NCBI RefSeq assembly: GCF_041687215.1
Contig: NZ_JAWLCI010000013.1
Span: 13,934 to 77,933 of the forward strand
Length of the DNA stretch: 64,000 nt
Source: Mariniphaga sp041687215
Lineage (GTDB): Bacteria; Bacteroidota; Bacteroidia; Bacteroidales; Prolixibacteraceae
Direction of reading: 5' to 3'
Part shown: piece after piece, positions 28,619 through 36,993 of the stretch
How the letters are laid out: each line of letters starts with the position of its first letter
Numbering within the stretch: position 1 is the first letter of the stretch
The notes under the pieces: generated by a model
Told to the model about the DNA's origin: nothing
The model's database searches: none
What the model saw: the letters and a program-made list of their open reading frames with translations, nothing else
Translations under genes and position numbers: made by a program

Positions 28619-29653
28619 ATGATAATGGACAGGTTACTTTATTTTGGATATGTTGTTTTAACATATATTAAACACCGAAACAAACTATTTGAATTTAGCC
28701 GATGTTACAAACATAAATACAAGCGGCCTGCCTTTTATTTTCTGTTTCAGACTTACATGAGTTTCCTGAAATACAGCATGCATCCGATGGATTATTTTTA
28801 TTTTGATGTGTACAAAAACGAGGTTTTCAATCCAAACGAATATGCCAATACCTTATTTATGTACCGTTTTCAAAAAAAGTTAAACAATAAAAAGTTTACT
28901 AAATATTTCTACAATAAATTGTTGTTTAACCAGAAGTTTCGATCGTTTAACAATCACGATTTTCTTAATATTAAAACAGTATCATTGCAACAACTGGAAA
29001 ACTGGATCCTGAAAAAAAATCCAAATACACTGATTATCAAAAAAAATAATAGTGCAGGAGGATTTGGCGTTAAAAAAATAAATATTGAAATAACAAAAGA
29101 GGGAATTCGAATCAATAATCAGCCGTTGAATAAATACTTCAATTATTTGAAAAAATTTGATTTGCTTGAGGAATATGTGATACAGCATGAAGATATAATG
29201 AAACTAAATCCAAGTTGTTTAAATACAATAAGGATTGTTACAGTTCTCAACAGCAAAGGAACTATAGATATTATTGGAGCGGCAATCCGTTTGGGCGTAA
29301 ATAATGACCTCGATAATGTTCATGCAGGTGGGATAGCGGTTAATGTGAATATAGAAACCGGATGTTTAAATGGAATCGGTTTTCGCCTCAATCCGTCCGA
29401 AAAAAAATACTTTGAATTCCATCCTGTAACCAACATTAAATTTGACGGTTATCAGTTACCTCATTGGGATTTATTGATTGAAACTGTAAAGAGAGCAGCC
29501 ATGGTAATTCCAGAGGTTAGAACGGTTGGCTGGGATGTTGCAATTACCGAAAAAGGAATCAGTCTGATTGAAGGCAACCACAACTGGCATAAAACACTTA
29601 TTGAGAAAGCGTTAAAAAAAGGCATTCGAAAAGACCTCGAAAAATACATATGA
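28619..29653 (+). CDS. Sugar-transfer-associated ATP-grasp ligase
   Basis: 344 residues. The C-terminal two thirds match the ATP-grasp type tied to sugar transfer (PF14397-like): LIIKKNNSAGGFGVKKI, LEEYVIQHEDIMKLNPSCLNTIRIVTV, VHAGGIAVNVNIETG, and VGWDVAITEKGISLIEGNHNW with the metal-binding Glu/Asn. Enzymes of this fold make an amide or ester bond with ATP through an acyl phosphate. The ATG at 28625 (MDRLLYF) is an alternative start. It stands 18 bases after the FemAB-like gene, suggesting a shared job, possibly adding an amino acid to the glycan. The substrate is unknown. Confidence 0.75.
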   Translation: MIMDRLLYFGYVVLTYIKHRNKLFEFSRCYKHKYKRPAFYFLFQTYMSFLKYSMHPMDYFYFDVYKNEVFNPNEYANTLFMYRFQKKLNNKKFTKYFYNKLLFNQKFRSFNNHDFLNIKTVSLQQLENWILKKNPNTLIIKKNNSAGGFGVKKINIEITKEGIRINNQPLNKYFNYLKKFDLLEEYVIQHEDIMKLNPSCLNTIRIVTVLNSKGTIDIIGAAIRLGVNNDLDNVHAGGIAVNVNIETGCLNGIGFRLNPSEKKYFEFHPVTNIKFDGYQLPHWDLLIETVKRAAMVIPEVRTVGWDVAITEKGISLIEGNHNWHKTLIEKALKKGIRKDLEKYI

Positions 29654-29733
29654 CAAACTAAATTTACCCCGATTTTGATTTAAATCAAACATTTTACTTC
29701 TTAGTTATAGTAGGGAACGGAAAGGATGAACCA

Positions 29734-29754
29734 CCCCGCCGCAGAGCAACGGGG
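29734..29754. other. Short GC-rich hairpin before the acyl-carrier operon
   Basis: CCCCG (29734-29738) pairs with CGGGG (29750-29754) across an 11-base loop. No T-run follows. It lies between the ligase gene and the promoter box at 29822 and could end or stabilise the upstream transcript. The remainder of 29654-29884 has no gene. Confidence 0.35.
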
Positions 29755-29821
29755 AATTAACCTTTAGCGATTAGGATTTACATGACTCTGCCAATGTTGT
29801 AGGAAATACGTGGAGAGTTAA

Positions 29822-29829
29822 TATATTTG
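29822..29829 (+). promoter_or_regulatory. Bacteroidetes-type -7 promoter box TATATTTG
   Basis: TATATTTG fits TAnnTTTG exactly, and a TTG stands 22 bases upstream (29797-29799), close to the -33 position. Transcription would start near 29836, leaving a ~48-base leader before the ATG at 29885. It would drive the tightly packed acyl-carrier subcluster. Confidence 0.55.
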
Positions 29830-29884
29830 TAAAATAATATACAGAAGGATTCACATTAAAAATAAAAAATCAAATATCCAAACA

Positions 29885-30514
29885 ATGAAAAACTTAATTA
29901 TAATTGGTGCAGGAGGAATGGGTCGTGAAATATCCCATCACGCAACATTGTGCAAAGGGTATAACACAGAATTTAAAATTAAAGGTTTTCTCGATGATGA
30001 CAAAGATGCTTTGAATGGTTTTAAAGGATACCCCATTATTATTGACACAATACATCACTACATTCCTGAGCATGATGATGTTTTTGTTTGTTCCATGGGT
30101 GATGTTGTTAAAAAGAAAAGGAGTATAGATATTATTTTGGATAAAGGGGGGGAGTTTATAAATTTGATACATCCCGATGCATCAATTAGTAAAAATGTCA
30201 AAATGGGCAAAGGCTGTATCATACTTAAAAACGCTTTTATTGGTGTTGAATGTGAAATTCAGGATTACGCTTTGATTCAGGAATCAGCTATCATCGGGCA
30301 TGATGTGAAGATTGGAAAATATTCAAGGGTTGATTGCCATGTTGTTTGTGTTGGTGGAATTGAGGTAAAAGATGAAGTAACGATTCATTCCAGCGCTGTA
30401 ATTAATGATCGCGTTATTGTGGAGAAAGGAGCTGTTGTTGGTGCTTTAAGTTTTGTAATTCGCAGGGTAAAAGAAAATACCACTGTATTCGGAAATCCAG
30501 CGAAAAAACTCTAA
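29885..30514 (+). CDS. NeuD/PglD-like sugar acyltransferase
   Basis: 209 residues. KNLIIIGAGGMGREISHHA is the Rossmann-like N-terminus and GFLDDDKDALNGFKGYP the hinge. The beta-helix begins near residue 98 (HPDASISKNVKMGKGCIILK), and VIRRVKENTTVFGNPAKKL ends it. IIGHDVKIGKYSRVDCHVVCVGG carries the usual catalytic His region. This group transfers an acyl group to a 4-amino sugar. Because FabD, ACP and KASIII genes follow at once, the donor could be an unusual short acyl-ACP made by them rather than acetyl-CoA. It is a second NeuD-like gene, distinct from the one at 26598. Confidence 0.85.
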   Translation: MKNLIIIGAGGMGREISHHATLCKGYNTEFKIKGFLDDDKDALNGFKGYPIIIDTIHHYIPEHDDVFVCSMGDVVKKKRSIDIILDKGGEFINLIHPDASISKNVKMGKGCIILKNAFIGVECEIQDYALIQESAIIGHDVKIGKYSRVDCHVVCVGGIEVKDEVTIHSSAVINDRVIVEKGAVVGALSFVIRRVKENTTVFGNPAKKL

Positions 30515-30520
30515 CCTGAC

Positions 30521-31459
30521 ATGAAAGCATTTATTTTTCCCGGGCAAGGAGTTCAAAAAGAAGGAATGGGAAAAGAATTGTATGACAGCTATCCGGTTGC
30601 AAGAGATTATTTTGAATATGCAAATGAATTAATGGGCAGACGCATCACAGATGTAATGTTTTCAGGATCAGAACTGGAACTCATGGAAACTAAAAATACC
30701 CAACCGTCCGTTTTTTTGTACAGCGTTATAATTGCATTAACTCAAAATAATATTTCACCGGATGTTGTAGCAGGGCATTCTTTGGGGGAATTTGCGGCAT
30801 TGGTTGTAAATAAAACTTTATCATTTGCGGATGCCCTTTATATCGTTTCAAAAAGAGCTCTTATTGGTCAGGAAGTTTGTGAAAATCAAAAATCAGCAAT
30901 GGGCGTTGTTATTGGTTTATCAGATCGTTACATAGAAAAAAGGATTGAAAAAATACACAATGAAACTGGCGAACCTGTATATATTGCAAACTATAACGGC
31001 CCTGGCCAGATTGTGATTACAGGATCGAAAAAAGGAGTGCGATTGGCATGCAAACAATTTAAAGCTGAAGGAGCAAAACGCGCAGTTCCATTACCAATTG
31101 CAGGCTCCTTTCATTCACCATATATGGCAGAAGCGCAAAAAGAACTTGGCGAAATAATTCGCAAAGTAAAGTTTAATGAACCGGTTATACCTATATATCA
31201 GTGTGTTGATGGTAAGCCTCATACGAACATAAATGAAATCAGAAATAATTTGATACGTCATATTACTCATCCGGTATTATGGACATCCATGGTTCATAAT
31301 ATGGTTTCAGATGGAGTTCGAAAGTTTTATGAAGCAGGTACTGATGATACACTTCAAAAAATTGTTTTGAGAATGTATCCTGAAAAAGAGGTCACCTCTT
31401 TATGGATGGCAAATGATTATCAGGAAATTATAAATAGCAGTTATAAAATAAACGAATAA
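30521..31459 (+). CDS. fabD: Malonyl-CoA:ACP transacylase
   Basis: 312 residues, the normal length. FPGQGVQKEGMGKELYD begins the fold. The nucleophile is Ser87 in GHSLGEFAAL, and the catalytic His lies in GSFHSPYM. It moves malonyl from CoA to an acyl carrier protein. As a cluster-encoded enzyme it can serve the two small ACPs here or load carriers in trans for the NRPS-PKS downstream. NRPS1 has its own AT domain, so the small ACPs are the likelier clients. It lies six bases behind the NeuD-like gene and two before the ACP. Confidence 0.9.
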   Translation: MKAFIFPGQGVQKEGMGKELYDSYPVARDYFEYANELMGRRITDVMFSGSELELMETKNTQPSVFLYSVIIALTQNNISPDVVAGHSLGEFAALVVNKTLSFADALYIVSKRALIGQEVCENQKSAMGVVIGLSDRYIEKRIEKIHNETGEPVYIANYNGPGQIVITGSKKGVRLACKQFKAEGAKRAVPLPIAGSFHSPYMAEAQKELGEIIRKVKFNEPVIPIYQCVDGKPHTNINEIRNNLIRHITHPVLWTSMVHNMVSDGVRKFYEAGTDDTLQKIVLRMYPEKEVTSLWMANDYQEIINSSYKINE

Positions 31460-31461
31460 AT

Positions 31462-31698
31462 ATGATAACATTAGATGAATTTTTAAAACGTTTCTGTGAA
31501 GAATTGGAAGATGTAGAATTGAATAATATTGATACATCCACAGACTTTAAAAATATTGATGAATGGGATTCCCTGGTTGCTCTATCTATTATTGCTATGA
31601 TTGATGAAGAATTTGAAATTCGTGTCACTGGCAGTGATTTGATGAAAAGTAAGACCATTGAAGATTTGTATATTCTTATACAAAATAAATTACAATGA
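31462..31698 (+). CDS. Acyl carrier protein (first)
   Basis: 78 residues of the four-helix carrier fold. The phosphopantetheine site is Ser37 in DEWDSLVALSIIAMIDEEF. The protein is acidic, as usual. It needs activation by a phosphopantetheinyl transferase, which the cluster encodes at 60067. It overlaps the reductase start by four bases (ATGA). It likely carries the growing short acyl chain. Confidence 0.9.
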   Translation: MITLDEFLKRFCEELEDVELNNIDTSTDFKNIDEWDSLVALSIIAMIDEEFEIRVTGSDLMKSKTIEDLYILIQNKLQ

Positions 31699-32438
31699 AT
31701 GCTTCACCATTTTCTTTAGAAAATAAGACAATCCTTATAACTGGTGCTTCGTCAGGTTTAGGTGCTGCAATTGCAACAGAATGTTCCAAAATTGGAGCAA
31801 AATTGATTATCACCGGCAGGAATGAGGATAGGTTAAACAAAACATTTCAGAAGTTGAATGGTCAGGAACATGTTCAAATATCCATAGATTTAATAAAGGA
31901 AGAAGAATTAAACTATTTAGTAAAGGAACTTCCTAAATTGGATGGGATTGTTTTATGTGCCGGGATTACAATGACCAAACCAATTAAATTCATTTCAAAA
32001 GATAATATTGATGAAATATTCCAGACCAATATCATTTCTTCTATGTTGCTGATGCAAAAATTAATCAGTTCAAAAATAATGAATAGCGGATCCTCAATTG
32101 TTTTTATATCATCTATCGCCAGCAGCAAAGCCTATATAGGTAATTCGATTTATTCAACATCTAAAGGTGCTGTAAATTCTTTTTCAAAGGTATTAGCTCT
32201 GGAATTAGCACCACGTAAAATCCGATCAAATTGCATTAACCCAGGTATTATTCCTACTGAAATGTTATTTAGTGGAACTTTTTCAGATGAACAATTGCGT
32301 GAGGATGAAAAAAATTATCCTTTAAGATATGGAGAGCCAAATGATATAGCTTACGGCTGTATATATTTGTTATCTGATGCATCAAAGTGGGTTACCGGAT
32401 CAGTATTAACAATTGATGGCGGTGTTACATTAAAATAA
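31695..32438 (+). CDS. SDR reductase, FabG-like (3-oxoacyl-ACP reductase)
   Basis: 247 residues. TGASSGLGAAIATEC is the NADP-binding loop and SSIASSKAYIGNSIYSTSK holds the catalytic Ser, Tyr153 and Lys157. NPGIIPTEM and VTGSVLTIDGGVTLK are typical of the classical SDR C-terminus. It would reduce a beta-keto group on the carrier-bound chain to a hydroxyl. With FabD and the KASIII next door this gives a 3-hydroxyacyl product. No dehydratase or enoyl reductase gene is present in the cluster, so the hydroxyl should remain. Confidence 0.87.
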   Translation: MNASPFSLENKTILITGASSGLGAAIATECSKIGAKLIITGRNEDRLNKTFQKLNGQEHVQISIDLIKEEELNYLVKELPKLDGIVLCAGITMTKPIKFISKDNIDEIFQTNIISSMLLMQKLISSKIMNSGSSIVFISSIASSKAYIGNSIYSTSKGAVNSFSKVLALELAPRKIRSNCINPGIIPTEMLFSGTFSDEQLREDEKNYPLRYGEPNDIAYGCIYLLSDASKWVTGSVLTIDGGVTLK

Positions 32439-32444
32439 TTATTT

Positions 32445-33491
32445 ATGGCAGTTTTAAAGTTTAACAACGTAGGTATTACAGCAATTTCTGCTTGTGTGCC
32501 AAAGAAAGTTTCATCGAACTATGATTTATTAATGGAAAATAAAGCGTTAGAGAAATTAATTGGTTCAATTGGAATAAAAGAAAAAAGAATTGCGGAGGAT
32601 GATGTTACTTCATCAGATTTATGTTATAAGGCTGCTAAACAATTAATGACTGATAACAATACTGACCCGGAAAGTATAGATATGCTTTTATTTCTTACAA
32701 CAACACCTGATTACATACAACCGCCAACATCTTCTATTTTGCAACATAAATTAGGATTGCCAACCTCAACCGCTTGCCTCGATTTGTCATTAGCCTGTTC
32801 TGGATTTGTTTACGCACTTTCAACTGCTTATGCCTATGCTTCGATATCCGGAATAAACAAGGTTTTAGTTTTAGTTGGAGAAACGGTATCAAAGATTGTA
32901 AACAAAAAGGATTATGTCAACTTTCCGTTATATGGTGACGCAGGTACAGCTTGCATAGTTGAAAAAGGTGATTTTAAGAAGTCCGTTTTTGTTTTGGGAG
33001 CAGATGGTTCCGGTGAAGACAGTTTAAAGATTCCTTACGGAGGTTTTCGTTTTCCCTTGAAAGCAGATAATCTGGTAGATAAAATAAGGGAAAATGGGAA
33101 TGTTCGCAGAGACGTGGACATTGTCATGGATGGAATGGACACCTTTAGTTTTGCAGTCAGGAATCTTCCACAACAATTAACCCTGCTAATGAAAGAGGCA
33201 GAAATAACTCCCATCGATGTTGATTACCTAATTTTCCATCAGGGAAACAGAATGATGATGGAATTTATTATGAAACGATTAAAATTTGACCCGAATAAAG
33301 TTCCGTTCTCTATCGAAAAGTATGGGAATACAAGTTCAGCTTCTGTTCCTTTAACCATTGTTTCTGAACTTGCACATAAACTTGAAGGTGAAAAAAGGAT
33401 GCTGTTGAGCACTGTTGGTGCAGGATGGTCTTTTGGTTCGGCTTATATTAGCACTAATGATATTCGGGTATCGCAAATTAGTGAATATTAG
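32445..33491 (+). CDS. 3-oxoacyl-ACP synthase III (KASIII) family
   Basis: 348 residues. The active site is Cys118 in LACSGFVYAL, His265 in FHQGNRMM and Asn295 in YGNTSSASVPL, the full Cys-His-Asn triad with normal spacing. KASIII enzymes start a chain by condensing an acyl-CoA with malonyl-ACP. In this cluster it would make a short beta-ketoacyl-ACP for the SDR reductase. Cluster-specific KASIII relatives also act as acyl or ester transferases, so a transfer role is possible. It sits between the reductase and the second ACP. Confidence 0.88.
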   Translation: MAVLKFNNVGITAISACVPKKVSSNYDLLMENKALEKLIGSIGIKEKRIAEDDVTSSDLCYKAAKQLMTDNNTDPESIDMLLFLTTTPDYIQPPTSSILQHKLGLPTSTACLDLSLACSGFVYALSTAYAYASISGINKVLVLVGETVSKIVNKKDYVNFPLYGDAGTACIVEKGDFKKSVFVLGADGSGEDSLKIPYGGFRFPLKADNLVDKIRENGNVRRDVDIVMDGMDTFSFAVRNLPQQLTLLMKEAEITPIDVDYLIFHQGNRMMMEFIMKRLKFDPNKVPFSIEKYGNTSSASVPLTIVSELAHKLEGEKRMLLSTVGAGWSFGSAYISTNDIRVSQISEY

Positions 33492-33566
33492 AAGACTTTG
33501 AAAAGTAAATAAAGAATTGAATTCAATCACCTTTTCTTTCAAGTAAATTTTTAATAACATCAAAAT

Positions 33567-33824
33567 ATGGAAAATTCCGCTAAATTAACTGAGCAATTGA
33601 GAAATTTTATCTCAGAAACCACTTTTACAGATAAAGAAAAAATAAAAGAAGATACTCTGGTTTTTAAAGAAAGTATTTTTGATTCATTAGGTTTTCTATC
33701 TCTAATTAGTTATATAGAAGAAGAATTAGGAGTCGAGGTGGCAGATGACGAGCTGTTAGAGGAAAATTTTGAATCGATAAATGCCATTGCAGCATTTGTA
33801 ACCAGAAAAACAAATGCTCAATAA
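33567..33824 (+). CDS. Acyl carrier protein (second)
   Basis: 85 residues. The phosphopantetheine site is Ser40 in ESIFDSLGFLSLISYIEEEL, and EDxLL-like ENFESINAIAAFV closes the fold. It differs clearly from the first ACP (31462), so the two are not a recent duplication and probably carry different substrates. Because it directly precedes asparagine synthase, it may present an acid for amidation. This is inference from position only. Confidence 0.88.
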   Translation: MENSAKLTEQLRNFISETTFTDKEKIKEDTLVFKESIFDSLGFLSLISYIEEELGVEVADDELLEENFESINAIAAFVTRKTNAQ

Positions 33825-33835
33825 CTTACCATGAT

Positions 33836-35812
33836 ATGTGTGGTATTGCCGGATATTTTGATAAAAATGAAAGTCCTGATGCATCACTAATTAACAGGAT
33901 GCTTACACGCATTCGGCACAGAGGTCCGGATGAATGCGGAATATATATTGGTGAAAATATTGGTTTTGGTAGTGTTCGACTCAGTATTATTGATATTCAT
34001 GGAGGGCAGCAACCTTTACCAAACGAAGATTTAACTTTGTGGATAGCGTTTAATGGAGAAATCTTCAACTACATTGAATTAAGAAAGGAGCTGGAGGAAA
34101 AAGGTCATCATTTCAGAACTTATAGTGACACTGAAGTTTTAGTACATTTATATGAAGAATATGGTGAGAGTTGTCTTCCAAAATTAAACGGTCAGTTTGC
34201 GTTTTCAATTTGGGATAAAAATAAGCAGGAAATGTTTCTGGCGCGCGACAGAGTTGGAATTCGACCTCTTTTCTATTATAATACACCAGATTTATTTGTT
34301 TATGGTTCTGAAATTAAAGCCATTTTTGAACATCCAAAAGTAGGCCGGGAAATTTCATTTGAAGGACTGGCAGAAACTTTTACTTTTTGGACAACAATTA
34401 CACCCAACACTGTTTTTAAGGGAATTAGAGAATGTCCGCCCGGTCATTTTATGAAAATAAAGGATGGCGAATTAAAAGTTCAAAAATTTTGGGAACTTAA
34501 TTTTGCGACTCCAAATAATTATTACAAAGGCAGTTTTGAGGATGCTATTTCCGATTTTAGTGAACTGTTTAAAGATTCAGTTAGAATCCGACTTCGCGCT
34601 GATGTCCCTGTTGCAGCGTATTTAAGCGGAGGTTTGGATTCAAGTGTTACAACAGCATTTATTAAAGACATAGAACCAAATGTTTTGAAAACATTTTCCG
34701 TTGGATTTAAAGAAGATGAATTTGATGAATCGAACTTCCAAAATTTAGCATCAAAATATTTCAATACAAATCATTTAGGATTTGAATGTAGCTCAAAAGA
34801 AATTGCAGACAATTTTCCACAGGTAGTTTGGCATAGCGAAATACCGCTTTTAAGAACGTCTCCATCGCCAATGTACAGTCTTTCCAAAAAAGTAATGGAA
34901 AATAATATTAAAGTAGTAATTACGGGTGAAGGTGCTGATGAATTACTTGCCGGATACGATATTTTTAAGGAAAACAAAATCAGACATTTTTGGTCGAAAG
35001 ATAAAAACTCAAGGATTCGGCCTTTGTTGTTGAAAAAACTTTATCCATACATTAGTTCATTACAGAATGCAAATTATAATGCGTTAAAAATGTTTTTCGG
35101 TTATAAACTTGATGAAACTGATTCCCCGGTTTATTCTCATCTGTTAAGGTGGAAAAATTCATCGAATATTACAAAGCATTTTAGCAAGGAAATACAGGAA
35201 AAGCTTAAATCTTTCGATCCATACCTTAAGTTGTTTTCAAACTTTGACGGTAAGCTGGATAAGTTAGACCCACTTGCAAAGTCACAATTTATTGAAATTT
35301 CTGTTTTTTTATCGGGATATTTATTGTCATCACAAGGCGACAGAATGGGAATGGCAAATTCGGTGGAAGGCAGATATCCATTTCTGGATTACAGAATTAT
35401 TGAGTTCTGTGCTTCTTTACCTCCTGATTACAAACTTAAGGGGCTGAATGAAAAGGTATTGCTAAAGAAAATGATGATAGGAAGATTACCTGAAGAAATA
35501 TTAAACAGACCCAAACAGGCTTACAGGGCGCCTATTTTAAGTAGTTTTCTTGGAGTTGATGCTCCTGATTATATTAAGGAAGTTCTTTCTGTGGAATCAT
35601 TATTAAATGCAGGAATTTTTAGTGTCAATTCTGTTTCTAAATTACTGGTTAAGATGAATTCGGGGAAGTCATATTCTGAAATAGATAATATGGCACTTAC
35701 CGCAGTTATTTCAACTCAACTTCTGTATAAACAGTTTATCAATGATTTTAAACATCTGAACAATAATGATTTAATTAATTGCAATGTAAGATCTGAATCA
35801 AATTACAATTAA
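33836..35812 (+). CDS. asnB: Asparagine synthase-like amidotransferase
   Basis: 658 residues. The start MCGIAGYFDKN gives the N-terminal Cys nucleophile of class II glutamine amidotransferases after Met removal. IRHRGPDECGIY, NGEIFNYIELR and YSDTEVLVHLYEEYG complete that domain. The ATP-pyrophosphatase domain has YLSGGLDSS near residue 264 and ITGEGADELLAGYD. In biosynthetic clusters such enzymes amidate a carboxylate other than aspartate. The ACP immediately upstream and NadE immediately downstream suggest amide formation on a carrier-bound or glycan-bound acid. Confidence 0.88.
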   Translation: MCGIAGYFDKNESPDASLINRMLTRIRHRGPDECGIYIGENIGFGSVRLSIIDIHGGQQPLPNEDLTLWIAFNGEIFNYIELRKELEEKGHHFRTYSDTEVLVHLYEEYGESCLPKLNGQFAFSIWDKNKQEMFLARDRVGIRPLFYYNTPDLFVYGSEIKAIFEHPKVGREISFEGLAETFTFWTTITPNTVFKGIRECPPGHFMKIKDGELKVQKFWELNFATPNNYYKGSFEDAISDFSELFKDSVRIRLRADVPVAAYLSGGLDSSVTTAFIKDIEPNVLKTFSVGFKEDEFDESNFQNLASKYFNTNHLGFECSSKEIADNFPQVVWHSEIPLLRTSPSPMYSLSKKVMENNIKVVITGEGADELLAGYDIFKENKIRHFWSKDKNSRIRPLLLKKLYPYISSLQNANYNALKMFFGYKLDETDSPVYSHLLRWKNSSNITKHFSKEIQEKLKSFDPYLKLFSNFDGKLDKLDPLAKSQFIEISVFLSGYLLSSQGDRMGMANSVEGRYPFLDYRIIEFCASLPPDYKLKGLNEKVLLKKMMIGRLPEEILNRPKQAYRAPILSSFLGVDAPDYIKEVLSVESLLNAGIFSVNSVSKLLVKMNSGKSYSEIDNMALTAVISTQLLYKQFINDFKHLNNNDLINCNVRSESNYN

Positions 35813-35819
35813 AATTACC

Positions 35820-36803
35820 ATGACAACAAAACTTGCATTTTCGAAAGACATTATAAAATTAAATAGTGTAGAACAAACTACAATAGAAATTGCTGAAAAA
35901 CTCAGGAACGATGTAATTCATGTTTTAAAAAGAAGAGGAGCTGTCGTTGGAATAAGCGGAGGGATTGATTCTTCTGTAACACTTGCATTAGCCGTTCAGG
36001 CCTTAGGTTCTGATAAAGTTATTGGGATAATGATGCCCGAGAACGATTCGAGTCCGGATAGTAAAATGCTTGCATTGGAACTTGCCAGCAGATTCAATGT
36101 TAAAACAATTGAAGAGAACCTGACAGATGCATTGGCAGGTTTTAGATGTTATAGCAGACGCGACGAGGCCGTAAAAAGCGTGGTTTCTGATTTTAATCCT
36201 GGAAAGGATAAATTCAAGATTGAAATCAAACAAAATATTTCAAATATGAAACTGCCCCCCATTTTTTATGTAACAGTATATTTTGCAAACGGAGCAGTTG
36301 AAAGCAAGATGCTGCCCATCAGAGCATATTTACAAATTGTGGCAGCATCCAATTTTAAGCAAAGAAGCAGAATGTCAATGCTTTATTACTATGCCGAGGC
36401 AAATCATTATGCTGTTATCGGAACACCAAACAAGCATGAGGTTCAACAGGGATTCTTTGTCAAATATGGTGATGGTGGAGCCGATGTAATGCCCATTGGC
36501 CATTTGTATAAAACTCAGGTTTACGAACTTGCAAGATATTTGGGTGTTCCAGAAGAAATTATTAAACGTACACCAACAACGGATACGTATCCGGCAGAGC
36601 AAACTCAGGAAGATTTCTTTTTTCAATTGCCATTTGAAACTCTTGATCTCATGTGGTACGCATGGGAAAACAAATACCCGATACAAGAAGTTGCTTCAGT
36701 TATGGGGTATTCGCCAAATGTTGTTGCCGATATATTTGCGAATTTTAAAAGGAAATCAAAAACGACCGAGTACCTCAGAATGCAACCTATCGGTTACGTG
36801 TAA
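35820..36803 (+). CDS. nadE: NAD synthase-like ammonia-dependent ligase
   Basis: 327 residues. The ATP-pyrophosphatase P-loop is GISGGIDSSVTLALA near residue 45, followed by GTPNKHEVQQGFFVKYGDGGADVMPIGHLYKTQVYELARYLG and the RTPTTDTYPAEQTQEDFFF loop. There is no glutaminase domain, so it should use free ammonia, perhaps supplied by the neighbouring AsnB-like protein. NadE homologues embedded in polysaccharide loci may work on other acids. A true NAD-making role cannot be excluded. It begins eight bases after asnB and appears to end this operon. Confidence 0.85.
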   Translation: MTTKLAFSKDIIKLNSVEQTTIEIAEKLRNDVIHVLKRRGAVVGISGGIDSSVTLALAVQALGSDKVIGIMMPENDSSPDSKMLALELASRFNVKTIEENLTDALAGFRCYSRRDEAVKSVVSDFNPGKDKFKIEIKQNISNMKLPPIFYVTVYFANGAVESKMLPIRAYLQIVAASNFKQRSRMSMLYYYAEANHYAVIGTPNKHEVQQGFFVKYGDGGADVMPIGHLYKTQVYELARYLGVPEEIIKRTPTTDTYPAEQTQEDFFFQLPFETLDLMWYAWENKYPIQEVASVMGYSPNVVADIFANFKRKSKTTEYLRMQPIGYV

Positions 36804-36993
36804 CCAAAATTGAAATCGACATTAACGATCTTTCTTGAAAAAATTTAATGAATTTTAATTAAAAACATTAAGCTTTCGATAACAGTTTCAATGTAAAAAA
36901 TTAACTGATGGAGTGAATTATACTTGCCGTATCTACTATAATAATCCAAAGCTATTATAGAAGATACCCTAATTATTTTTTAATATTTTTGTT

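Noticed and set aside
36984..36991. TATTTTTG as promoter of the first methyltransferase
   Set aside because: It ends three bases before the ATG, so transcription would start at or after the start codon. It is more likely a chance match in T-rich DNA.
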